Assembly (NCBI GenBank): GCA_024663395.1
Contig: JANFAH010000002.1
Coordinates: 1,860,001 to 1,924,000 of the forward strand
Length of the DNA: 64,000 nucleotides
Direction: 5' to 3'
DNA from: Pisolithus tinctorius
Taxonomy: Eukaryota > Basidiomycota > Agaricomycetes > Boletales > Pisolithaceae
Shown here: piece by piece, positions 54,001 through 64,000 of the stretch
Numbering within the stretch: the first letter of the stretch is position 1
Layout: each line of letters starts with the position of its first letter
The notes under the pieces: model-generated
The model's input: the letters and a program-made list of their open reading frames with translations, nothing else
Database searches by the model: none
What the model was told of the DNA's origin: nothing
Translations under genes and position numbers: made by a program

Positions 54001-57000
54001 TCGCCGTTTCCTTATTTGTGATATTTGCATCTGTATTAGTCGCATTCGTACTCAGCACTTGTCGTGTGCCCAATGTGTGTGTGTCCTGCGTATCTTGCAA
54101 TGCAGATACAGCATGTTCGTGGGTATGTAAGGTAGGTGTTTCCACACCCTTCCCCCCCTTCTTTCGCTCACCTGGCCCTAGCAGAGCGAAACGATTCTTC
54201 ATCTGACTAGTGAACTCCATGCCCGTCTCGGGCCATCCTGTTTCCGCTGGAGGAGGGGACCAGCGACGTCTTGGTCATCCAGTTGGCTTGTTCACCTCCA
54301 CCCCCACTGAAGGTGAGGTTCCTTTCCTTGGAGGGCATATCCTTATCATCAATTTAGGGGTGGTCTGTGACGCTCTCGACGGCGATGCGCTCAGCTGATC
54401 ACCCAACGGGCCTTCCGCCTCCTGCGGTGTTGCAGCCAGTGCCTCCACCCCCACGTACACAGGTGCTGTAATGATCTGTCCATCTCGGGACAGCGCCAAT
54501 TCCTCGACATCCATATCATGGTGCAGATACTCGCTTGGAGCACGAATCGTCCCTGGGGCATCGAATTCATATATACACGATAGTGTGTCCGGGAGCACAT
54601 TCTCCACGCCCAGGACATACTCGATACTGAAGTCGAATTCCGCTAATTTCTCCAGCCACTGAGCCTGCCTGCCAGACAAGTCTTTCTGACCCAGGAGGTA
54701 TGTTAGGCTTTTATGGTCGGTCACCCAAGTGAAGTGGACTCCTTGTAGGATGTCCCGGTGTCTCAACATAGTCTCCACCCCCGCTAACAACTCCTGTTCA
54801 TGGACGGGGTAGTTACGCTGTACTGATGACATTTTTGCAGAATAGAATGTGGCAATTTTAGACGATTTCCAGTCTGGGCCCTGTGCAACAACTCCACCGA
54901 TCCCATTCCCGCAGGCATCGGTCATTACCCAGATAGGCTGGCGATCAGGTCCATAGTCCAACGGTACTCGCGAGTGTGGAGCGCACGCTGATACGTACTG
55001 TTTGACAGTCTCGAAAGCTCGCTGTTCTGTGAACGTCCACCTGAAAGGCCTGGTCTCTGCGCTCGCTTCGGCGAGCACTCCCAAAGGTACACAGACCTTA
55101 TAAATATCGTCTGCAAGGTAGCCAACTGACCTGATGAATCCTTTACAGAGGGTGCGATTGGTAGGCACCTTCCAATTCAATATGCGGTCGACCTTCTCCG
55201 GGTCCATCTTGATCCCATCATTGGTGATGACACACCCAAGGATCTCGACCTCGTCGCAGAGGAATTGCAATTTCTTTTCACTCAGGTAAAGTTTCTCCTT
55301 TGTCAGTATCTCCAGTACAATTTTAACGTGCCGGATGTGATCCTCCAAGGTATCTGAGTATATGATAATATCGTCAAGATACACGTCCAGGAACGAGCTG
55401 ATATGTTCCCCGAATATGTGATTCATTAGCGCCTGGTAGGTGGCAGGTGCATTACAGTCCCCTTGTTGCACGACTAGGCTGACCATATTGCCATCAGGCG
55501 TGGTCACCACCATTCTCTCGACATGGTCAGGTATAACTCAGATCTGCTCGTAGGCATCAGCGCTGTCAATTATCGAACGATATGGCTTCCTGGCCACACG
55601 TCGCAATATGCCATCCATATCGGGCATTGGCGATGACAGTTTCCAAGTATTCTTATTCCGTTCTCGCAAGTCTACGACGATGCGCAACCGAGGAGGGTCT
55701 CCGGCCTTCGGGATCAGGAGCATGGGGCAGGTATTACGGGCTGCAGTGAGCTCCCATCGTCCCATCTTCAGGTAAGCATTCTTTTTCTCCGTCCAAAGTG
55801 GTTGTAGCGCTTCTGGGCACTTAGAAGGCCGCCAAGGGTATATCTTCTTCTCATCAATCAAAGGAATTTCATGATTTATTGCACGGAAGGGGGGCAACGC
55901 CGTGGCACCGACTTGCGAACACAATGGCCTCGACAATTCCTGAAGGTACCTTCACGCCCTTTCCAGGCTCTCATGGTATACCTCAGTTGCTCTTGATTCT
56001 AGCACGGATACCTGTGGCCCCCTCATTTCCATGGGGGTCATACTGCCAATCACCACTTGTGGTGAGTGTAATCCCACCAGCGCCTTGTGTTGGAATAGGA
56101 ATGGAGTTCCTAAGATCAAATCGTAGTTCTGGATGTTCATCACGTCAAAGTGATGCTCGCAATCAATCCCTTGGTATTGGAAATGTACCTTCGCTCCAAA
56201 ATTGACCTTCGAGCAAGATCCTTGTACAGCCAGTTGGATGGTAAGTGGTTTCTCAAGAGGTATCCGTTTCACGTTCAGCTGTTCAGCAAGGGTTACTGAC
56301 ATGAAATCAGCCAGCGACCCCGTATCAATCAACGCACGAGCAGGGTGGCCATTTATGTGCACCACCACTACCAGTGGCTTCGGAACCCGGCATGTAAAGT
56401 CCTTGGCTATCGCAGAATTGCGTTGTAAGGTCAGCCGGTCAGCAGTCTTGGTGACGGCACCATTTAAGTGGAGCATGTGGCATGGTACGTCCTCGTCAGA
56501 TTCACCTTGACTGACGACTGACTCATCCTTGTTGCCATTAAAGACTCGGGTTAGTCCCAGGTCATCGTCGAGAGGGTCAGGGCTGGCCAGGTCCGTGCAC
56601 GTGTGCACTAGCCTTTTGGCGTGCCAACGCACAATGTTGAACTTGCTTGATTCCAAGTTCAGTGCAGGGAGTTCGAAGCATAATGCCATATGGTAATCAT
56701 ATACCTCGTCCATGAATTCATCTTTGAAAACGCAGGCGAAACGATTCTGACACTCTCCCTCAAGTACTTGCATGCTGTAGGTCTCAAGTTTGTCTACTAT
56801 GGCCTCCTCAATGGGTCTGCCCATAGGTGGGGATCTCCACATCCGGGCTCGCTCTTCTCTTCGTAAGTCATGTTTTGCTATCCCAGCATGTTCCCCTTTT
56901 CTGAACCAGTACCAGGAGTCAAGATGAAACGTGGGTTTCTTCAATAAAGAAGTCTCGATAGTGATCGCATCGGTGGGACCTAGTACGTCCTTCTCGCTAT

Positions 57001-57326
57001 CAGCAATCATGTGTAATCCATCTCCAATAGGGTAGACAAGAAATCGGGTATCCATAAAGGTACTGAGTGAGTTTGGATCGTCCCCAGGGTAGCTTATCCC
57101 CGATAGTCGCTCTACAGCGTGCTCTTCCAGTGGTTGTCTGACCCTAGGGCCTATCAAGCCATGTCCCAGAAAGTGCCTTCGATCGTAGACATGCACTCGC
57201 ATTTCCCCGACTGGATCACTATCATCAGTGGTGACGCTGTCCCCAGAGCTCCCACCTTCGTCGTCGCTCCAGACACTCTCCAACTCAGGCATGTCATCGT
57301 CGTCGTCCCGGACTGTCGGTCCGCGC
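51083..57326 (-). CDS. Gypsy H polyprotein: protease, RT, RNaseH, integrase, chromodomain, C-terminal extension
   Basis: One frame from 57326 to a stop at 51083, over 2000 codons, broken only by TGA at 55952-55954, 55538-55540 and 54275-54277. Acidic gag C-terminus, then protease (ARALIDTGSLADFM, LILGTPFLFQHK), RT (CPMLLIPKAGDPPRLRIVV, GDCNAPATYQ, VYLDDIIIYS), RNaseH (WVMTDACGNGIGG, WVTDHKSLTYLLG), and integrase with HHCC (HLGAKKT, CVSCKTC) and core VDFVGPLP, ISDCDVLF, TERANRT, so DDE is intact. The chromodomain is EWAVERILWH...FEVQWAVGDQTW. After it come about 440 more residues: a basic proline-rich stretch, then YRGDYFRVRSFDED and a charged helix (QRRQKQMLHQSYVKRQEDRRRG). The extension has no recognised function. 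Confidence 0.92.
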
Positions 57327-57793
57327 TGTAGGGAACGAGTTCGAGTTCCCTAGGAGAATCCGTCTTGGTCAGGAGTTTAGGGGTGGAAGGACTTGTTTTA
57401 TTTCTTGCCTTTGTTTTTGTGTTTGTACCCCTGGACTTGGTGACGAGCAGCCGCGTCGCTGACTAAGCGCGTGTGCTGTGTTCGCGCGAGTTCAGTTTAC
57501 CATAAGAACGAAGTACATGTCACAGGCCCTCAGTAGTAGGGTGATTTAGTCTCGCATTTCGGCGAGTTTTCGAAGTTAGAATTATTACTTTGGGGAGTAC
57601 CCAAAGTGCCAGGAGGACTGGCAAGAGTATTAGACAGGCACAGCTAAGTATCTTTTTTCTAGTTCGCATTTTTTACTTCTTTACTACACTTCTTTCTCCA
57701 GAGAGAACCTCCCTTTTGGGTCGAGAATTATACTCGCCCATCATTACTGACTATTACCATTATAGGTACATCTAAATTTTACCAATTCCTACA
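57327..57793 (+). repeat. 5' LTR of TR-GAG-like element, 467 bp
   Basis: TGTAGGGAACGAG to TTCCTACA with TGTAGG/CCTACA terminal inverted repeats. The end is set by the inverted repeat and by the following primer-binding-like sequence. It appears identical to 63761-64000 over the shared part. Confidence 0.88.
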
Positions 57794-57795
57794 TC

Positions 57796-57812
57796 TGGAG
57801 CCCACCGCGAGG
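57796..57812 (+). promoter_or_regulatory. Putative primer-binding site
   Basis: TGGAGCCCACCGCGAGG starts two bases after the LTR end, the usual place, and begins with TGG as expected for pairing with a tRNA 3' CCA end. I cannot name the tRNA. Confidence 0.55.
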
Positions 57813-57971
57813 GGGGTTCTGTCCAATTTGGGGAAAGAAGCCACCGTTTTATCACCGGACAAAGTCTTGGCTGGGTTGAGTTGGACAAGCTAAGTATTCA
57901 GAGTCTTGATTCTAGCTACCATCTACTCTCAGGAATTCAGGAAATTTTCAGAGCTAATTTTCGAGCAACAA

Positions 57972-60900
57972 ATGTCGAGCAAGTGTCAAAGTCGAAGATC
58001 CCTCGAGCCAAGAAGCAAGTCCGAAGGCAAATTAATAGTTGAATTTCTGCGAAGAAGTCGTGAGAATGCGCCGAGAGAACTCGAGGGAATGCCACCGAGG
58101 CATTCGAGGGATGCACCATGGTTCTCAGGGTGCGCAGCTGACCTTTTTAGGTATTTCGAAGAGGTTCGAAGTCTTTGCGAGTGCGAGAATTGCTTCGATG
58201 ACCAAGAATGGGCGAAATGGGCTTGCTGGTATGCAAGTGGCGAAATCTCAGACTCATGGTATGAGTTCGTTGAAGATCACCTGAGTTGGCCCGAATTCGT
58301 GGTGGCCATTGCGCGTTTGTATCCTGGGTCCCGAAAAATGGATCAACAGTACTCGAGGAATGACCTTTACAGCCTCGTTGACAGCCGAGCAAGAAGAGAA
58401 ATTCGTACAGAGGAAGAACTGATGAACTACAGACTATATTTTCTAGATTTAGCAACGTTTCTACGGGTTTCGAAGCAACTCGAGGCTGATGAGCTCGAAG
58501 ACCTCTATGTACAAGGCTTCGACAAGGAATTCCGGCGCAAAATTATTCGGAAAATGCGACGCGACGATCGACGGCGACACTCGGACGATCCATGGCCCAT
58601 GCAGCAAGTAACACACACAGCCACGCAACTACTACGCAAAGGATTTCGCTCGGAGCGAGCATGAACAAGTGCGGGAGACTACTATGAGCCACGAAGTGAC
58701 CCAGAATCGAGTTCGGGCAGGCAACATCTATCTACGAAGTGTTTTCTGCCTACAGCTACACATGACTCGCTGACGTCCAGTGTACAGGGATCTACAGAGT
58801 TATCAGGATACATAGAGTGCGAGAAAGTACTGAAGTTAGTTTCGACAAGTCATGCGCAGCCACTGAGTTCATCCGAGAAGACAAAGAGTGAAGACCGAAG
58901 CCCTGCCAGGCTCGTTGAAGCAGCCGCAGTGACCAGTTTTGAGACGAAAGAGTTTTCCTTGAGTACGAACAGAATACTGACTACTGAGTTACAGGAAGCA
59001 GTAGAACTCGAGCGAGTCAAACCTGCATTGGTGGAGGAACCACTCACAACGAAAGTCCCTTTCGAATTCGAAGCGAATTACAACACTCAAAGGAGTTTTT
59101 CTTTTTGTTCGTATCGAGCTTCTCTGATGGCTACTGGTGTGTCACTACAGGAGTCCTACCTAAGAGGTCAAGGCAGTGAAAGGAGCGACCTCGGAGTTCC
59201 TGCAGTCAGCAGAAATACGCATCAGTTAACCGACGACCTATTCAGGTCAAAGATTCCGCTCGAATTCAAGGCCGAAAGGCTCGAAGAACACCCGAAGCCC
59301 ACAGGAGTTGAAGTCAAAGGGCTTGAAACACTCACAGGCAGTCCCGAAACAGATAGGTTGGCATACGAAGAGGTCATTGACTCACACAGGGCACCGCAGC
59401 ACATGAATCACATCGAGTCGAAGGTTATTGCAAGAAGAATTCGGGTCGAGGAGCCATCGAGGCTCGTCATACGAAGGAAGCCGCCAGAAGGAGTTTTGCG
59501 AATCGAAATGTTGAAGCACGCGGCGAGGATAGATGCCCTCACACTCGAAATATTCCAGGGCCGCACAGTATCAGCAATATATGTTTTATTCAAGCATTCG
59601 TCGAGCGAATCGACGTGCACACTCGGTATTAGGACTTGCGCAGAAAGTCCTGCGATGTTGACTAAGCGGAGTCACGTGACCGCTTTGCGCGTTGTGGCCG
59701 CGTGCACTCAAGTACTACATACTGACAACTATAGTGTTACAGGCTGGCTACGCAAGATCGCGACGATCGAAGGATACGAAGAATGGGGCGAACAACGTAC
59801 CGTATGGAAGTTACCGCGACTACGAGCGACGGCGACGGCAGCAAGGACGACAGCGGTAGCAACCCGGGCGACAGCAACGGCGACGACGACCCTGCTTAGC
59901 GCAGGTAAACGGCCGTACAAGGTTGGAGGTGCCGTCCGATGGGAACGATGTGCGACGAGCGCGGATACTGAGCTCGATGGCTCAGAGGTACGTTTTGATT
60001 TCGAGACACCTTACTTACATCTATGCTATTCTAGGGAAGGTAACTATCTACGACGAACAGCAACGATCGCAATACAAGCGACGACGACGGTGATTGCACT
60101 GAGTGCGGATCAACGGCCAGGCAAGATCGGATGCGCCGTTCTATGGAGACAAGGCGCGACGAGCGCGTGTACTGGGCTCGACGGCCCAGGGTTTTGTTTC
60201 GATTTCATAGCATTTTACTTACAGCGTTTCTACACTAGGGATAATGGGTATAGACGACGAAGACCGAAGGAAATCCAAACAATCGTGATACAAAGAACAA
60301 CGACGACCCTACTTAGCGCGGATCAATGGCCACGCGAGAGTGGAAGCACCGTTCGAAGGAGATGGGGTGCGAAGAGCGCGGACACTGAACTCGATGGCTC
60401 ATCGGTTTGTTTTGATTTCGGAACGTTTTACTTACAGCTACCTTATTCTAGGAAAAACGGACGTGCGAGACGATGCTCGAGCTACATACAAGCAGCCGGG
60501 ATACGATGGACTGCGATGACCTACGAGGAAAGTCAGTGGACCGTCAAGGGGAAGCTATGCGAAGCGATCCGACAGAGCTACTACGAATGGGGCGAGCAGT
60601 CAGGACAGGCGCAAACGCTACAGTTCAAGCTACATCGGCAATCATCAAGGATACGACGTCTGACGAGCATCGATATGGTGCCCGACGGCTCAGACGACGT
60701 CATTGAAGAAGCAAGGGATCGATATACAGCGCGACGACTACGACAACTACGAGACGCCCGAAGAGAAGTCATCAAAGGAATTTTATGGACCTCGGCGCAA
60801 GTACTACTACGAACAGCAACACGAAGGCGAAGTTTGGAGTTGCAACAAGACACACAGGAGGCAAGAGGCATCGAAGCCATGCCGAGCGGGCTCGAAGGCC

Positions 60901-62909
60901 CAAAGTTCAGTTTTTTCTTCGGAGTACTCTACTTACGACTTCGTTGTTTCAGGGAATACAAGCCTTCACAAAGTATTGACGAATCTTCGAGCAGTGACGT
61001 ACCTGTGGTAAGGAGGGAAATCTGGTATCTACGAGGGAGTGCGAGCGATGTCCAAGTGGCTAGGGTTCGAGGATGGGAAGTGACATACGAGAAGGGACAA
61101 CAGACTGTTGGTGTGAAGCGACGCGATGCAGCGCAACGATGCTACTATGAATGGGGGGAATGGGTACAGTATACGAGAGGAAGAATGCTGACATTACAGT
61201 GCAGTATCGAAGGAAAAGAGATGTTCAATGATGAAGGCCGGGAGGCGGCACGGCGGATATTAGCAATGACGACAGGACTGGATGTGGATCGACAGCCACA
61301 CAAAATAGGAAGCGTCATTCGATGGAGGCGGAGCACGATGGGCACAGACCCCGAGCTTGACAGCTCGAATTTTCGTTTTGATTTTAAAATGCTTTACTTA
61401 CGTCTGCGTTATTCTAGGGGAAACAGGTACCTACGACGAAGTGCGACCACGGCGCGAGAACCTACGAAGGACTATGAACATAAGGCACTCGGACATACTG
61501 CGAAACAAGTGCGATGACTACGGTTCGAACTACTACAACAATCATCAGGGATGCAAGGTTATTTTAGGGTAGATGACAACTTTGACGAAAGAACGTATCG
61601 ACCTACGACGCGGCGAGAACGACGTCCGCCAAATGCCACAAGAGACGAGTTCGAAGCGTCTCTGAGGGCTTGCATGCGAGACTTGCTACGAATAGCGGTG
61701 CGATGGCGAGGTTTGGAGTCGCGACAAGATGCAGGACGTTTGGGAAGGGTCGAAGTCACATCGAGTGGGCCCGACGGCCTGAATTTTAGTTCTTTCTTCG
61801 AAACGTTTAACTTATGGCTACATTGTTTCAGGAAATACAGGTTTTCACGGAGTATCGACAAATCACCGAGCAGCGAAATGCCTGCAGTACGAAGCTCTAG
61901 ATCAAGACGACCTATGACCAAGTCCCTTCAGGGGGAAGACGCCTACCTTACTGTCGATCGAAGCAAGTTCATAGACCAGCGAATTGCCGGGCGGTATTTA
62001 CAACGAATGGCGATCACGATACAAGGGACTTCGATGAACTACGAACAAAAGACGTGTGGGCGTACAGTGGAGCGAGTACGACGAATGCCGTTCGAACTAC
62101 AACAATGGCCTTCGGTGGCAGAAGAGGATGCGCGAAGAGCGGGAGACATTGGGACCATACCAGATGAGCCTGGCGGCTCGATGTTTCATTTTTCGTCCAT
62201 AAAGTTTTACTTGTGGCTACGTTATTCTAGGTTATGCGAAGACCTACGAAGCAGGGATAAAGATCGCTTGCCCGGTCGACGAGGTTGCGCACGATGTGTT
62301 CGAAGTGACTTGGGTTCATGCACCGAGCCCGAGCGCCCGTTTTTGTCTTTCATTTTTATGACGTTCTACTCATGAATCTACAGGTCTAAGGTACTCAACA
62401 AAGTTGAAGTGCAGCCGCTGATATCCAAGGGAAAAGAAGATGGTGCGAGCTCACGAGCAGAGTGCGAAGGCCAGATAATGAAACTCAGGAAGGGGAAATA
62501 CGAAGTCCAGGTGCCCTTTTTAGTTTTGATTCGAACACTATCTACTGCGAAATACAGATACCTTAGCACAAAGGAAAAGGCGATCGACAGGGACGGACAG
62601 TTCAAAGCCGTCCATCAGTACTTAGAATCAAGACTTCGTCCGCCTGACTACGAGGTCGAAGGCCGACAATCAAGAGTGAAGCAAATTCATGCCTGTACCC
62701 ACCGGAGTCGAAGACCTATCTCCGAAGGAGGCTCAAGGATCTATGAAACTAAGGTGACAGGTTTTATTTTACTTCGAGCTTATACTATGTCAAAATGGTT
62801 TGTTTCTAGCAGCAAAAAAGTAGTGAATGAAGACGGGCGACTCGAAGTCGCTCGGCGACACTTAGCACAAGGGCTTCGGCCACCAGATGAAGTACCGGAC
62901 GAAGTATGA
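57972..62909 (+). CDS. Gag capsid fused to long repetitive frame (TGA-interrupted)
   Basis: The first methionine in frame is at 57972 (MSSKCQSRRSLE). Residues 57-210 or so form a gypsy-type capsid (DLFRYFEEVRSLCE, WAKWACWYASGE, WPEFVVAIARLYPG, DLATFLRVSKQLEADELED, GFDKEFRRKI). The same frame stays open to 62909, about 1646 codons, broken only by TGA at 58662-58664, 61515-61517 and 62373-62375. The part after the capsid is charged and arginine-rich. It carries a recurring module, roughly F-D-F-x3-Y-L-x-L-x-Y-S-R, at about 59989, 60187, 60401, 60903, 61366, 61782 and 62178. At DNA level each module looks like a 47-48 bp intron (GT...TTACTTAC...TTCTAG). Whether it is coding or spliced I cannot decide. 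Confidence 0.6.
59930..62390 (+). repeat. Degenerate tandem repeats (~200-bp base unit)
   Basis: Units share a GATCAACGGCCA-like opening, then GCGACGAGCGCG, GAGCTCGATGGCTC, a T-rich GTTTTGATTTCG block, TTTTACTTACAG and TTATTCTAGG. Clear copies are about 198, 214, 502, 463, 416 and 396 bp apart, close to multiples of 200-230. Confidence 0.65.
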
Positions 62910-63011
62910 GAAAATCAAGTGCGCGCATGCACAGGGAGTCGAGGCTGTGAAAATAGGAATGGGACAAGTGAACGAGGCAAGGGTCCTGGTGAGCGTGTCA
63001 ATATATAGTTT

Positions 63012-63423
63012 TCTTTAAAATGAGTTTTGCTTCGAGCGATGTCGTTCAACCGAGTCGTGCTAACCTTCGGGTGATTCTACTCACCCCGGCTTATAGTTTC
63101 GAGTTCCATTGTTTTTCTTGGTGCTAAATCGTCTTAAGGACGAGCAGTAGTCGAGAGCACATATGCGTATAAGGATAGTAAATACACGACTGATCGAGGT
63201 TTGTTTTAGGTACATATATATGTCTTTGAGCTGCCTCGTAGAGGGCCAGCATCCGCTGTACCAGCCGCAGAGCTGCATTACACTCTGTTACTGTTTCGCA
63301 CAAAGACTGTGCCTCGAAGAGCTGTCGTTGACTCGCTCTGCACTCGATTTATTACTCACTTGTTCGCTTTCCTGGAGATTATCTCCGTCGTCTTTTGGTT
63401 CGAGGTTTGAGCTTTGAGAGGAG
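63012..63423. other. Untranslated 3' part of TR-GAG-like element
   Basis: No gene seen. Further T-rich segments resembling the intron-like modules occur at about 63010, 63095 and 63200. Confidence 0.45.
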
Positions 63424-63502
63424 TGTTCGAGAGGCCAGGGTGTGTGTTCGAGAGGCCAGGGTGTGTGTTCGAGAGGCCAGGGTGTGTGTTCGAGAGGCCA
63501 GG
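63424..63502. repeat. 21-bp minisatellite, four units
   Basis: TGTTCGAGAGGCCAGGGTGTG repeats with starts at 63424, 63445, 63466 and 63487. The last unit is partial. It lies about 260 bp upstream of the 3' LTR. Confidence 0.95.
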
Positions 63503-63760
63503 TGGCGCTCTGTAGGCGGAAAGGGTTGTGTTCGAGGGCGAAAGGTTTTGAGGATGAAGAGGGTTGTTCAGCGAGATCAGGAGCGTGTTTTGGGAAGGAA
63601 GGGGGTCATGTTCGAGTAGTGAGGAGGTTAGGGGCGAAGAGTTGTGTTTGAAGGGCATGAGGATATGTGGTGAGGTCGAGGGAAGCAGATGCGAGGATGA
63701 GGATGTTCGTGCGAGGAGGAGAGCGACCGAGGACGGTCGAATTCTAAACCACCCCTCGGA
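63503..63760. other. Purine-rich segment before the 3' LTR
   Basis: G- and A-rich plus strand (GAGGATGAAGAGG-type runs). The immediate upstream sequence, ACCACCCCTCGGA, is not a classical polypurine tract. Confidence 0.5.
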
Positions 63761-64000
63761 TGTAGGGAACGAGTTCGAGTTCCCTAGGAGAATCCGTCTT
63801 GGTCAGGAGTTTAGGGGTGGAAGGACTTGTTTTATTTCTTGCCTTTGTTTTTGTGTTTGTACCCCTGGACTTGGTGACGAGCAGCCGCGTCGCTGACTAA
63901 GCGCGTGTGCTGTGTTCGCGCGAGTTCAGTTTACCATAAGAACGAAGTACATGTCACAGGCCCTCAGTAGTAGGGTGATTTAGTCTCGCATTTCGGCGAG
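63761..64000 (+). repeat. 3' LTR of TR-GAG-like element (cut by window end)
   Basis: TGTAGGGAACGAG onward, apparently identical to 57327-57566. About 227 bp should follow beyond the window, then the rest of gypsy H. Confidence 0.9.

Larger units (their letters stand above)
50835..57326 (-). mobile_element. Young chromodomain gypsy element 'H' (5' part outside window)
   Basis: Minus-strand element with its 3' LTR at 50835-51024, polypurine tract at 51025-51035 and one long pol frame up to 57326. There a different LTR element cuts it, so its gag start and 5' LTR should lie beyond 64000. It is CpG-rich throughout, unlike gypsies A, D and E, so it is young. Confidence 0.9.
57327..64000 (+). mobile_element. 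LTR element with gag but no pol (TR-GAG-like), inserted in gypsy H
   Basis: 5' LTR 57327-57793, putative primer-binding site from 57796, one long frame beginning with a gypsy-type capsid, a minisatellite at 63424-63502, and a 3' LTR from 63761 running past the window end. The first 240 bp of the two LTRs appear identical. No RT, RNaseH or integrase motif was found in any frame, so it must rely on another element's enzymes. It cuts gypsy H just upstream of its MPELESVW. Confidence 0.88.

Noticed and set aside
59729..60880. Minus-strand frames opposite the long gag-linked frame
   Set aside because: They are shadows of the CGA/GAC-rich plus-strand frame and show no domain.

Overview
The window looks like a heterochromatic, transposon-only block from a mushroom-forming basidiomycete (Agaricomycetes). 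The evidence is short GT-AG introns of about 45-60 bp, a KDZ-type transposase with a divergent HMG-box partner gene, several chromodomain Ty3/gypsy polyproteins, and copies whose CpG sites have turned into TpG/CpA. I see no housekeeping gene. Almost every base belongs to mobile elements nested in one another.

Region 1 (1-22400): a decayed gypsy integrase/chromodomain gene (484-743, 20113-20164, 21991-22402) has been split twice. The larger insert, 744-20105, is a 19.4-kb KDZ DNA transposon with 233-bp terminal inverted repeats differing at two positions, a 7-8 bp target duplication, two large subterminal arrays of about 64-bp hairpin repeats (about 17 and 23 units), a KDZ transposase gene (minus), a large accessory gene of unknown function (minus), a poorly resolved plus-strand cargo region, and a divergent HMG-box gene (plus). 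The second insert is a reversed 1.8-kb solo LTR.

Region 2 (22756-44845): a broken 1.8-kb LTR encloses a gypsy element D (gag, pol with chromodomain, an extra ORF in the env position, 198-bp LTR). D carries a CpG-rich 815-bp solo LTR, two more 1.8-kb solo LTRs, and a complete gypsy element E (37152-43210, TSD ATAAC). E itself carries a 1-kb Tc1/mariner-type non-autonomous element at a TA site.

Region 3 (44846-50834): a Tc1/mariner element rebuilt as a 679-bp-arm foldback, a cluster of nested palindromes, and sequence I cannot assign.

Region 4 (50835-64000): a young, CpG-rich gypsy element H (minus strand; one 2070-codon frame broken only by TGA codons) interrupted at 57327 by an LTR element that carries a gag but no recognisable pol, with a 467-bp 5' LTR and a 3' LTR running off the window.

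Two threads link the regions. First, decay is CpG-directed: a degenerate copy of one LTR has lost 9 of 9 CpGs present in its intact copy, and in the young elements every internal stop I found is TGA, at recognisable positions usually explained by CGA(Arg)->TGA. Second, most insertions can be removed on paper at exact target duplications and give back the reading frame of the element beneath, so the order of events can be read. All base counts and alignments here were made by eye.
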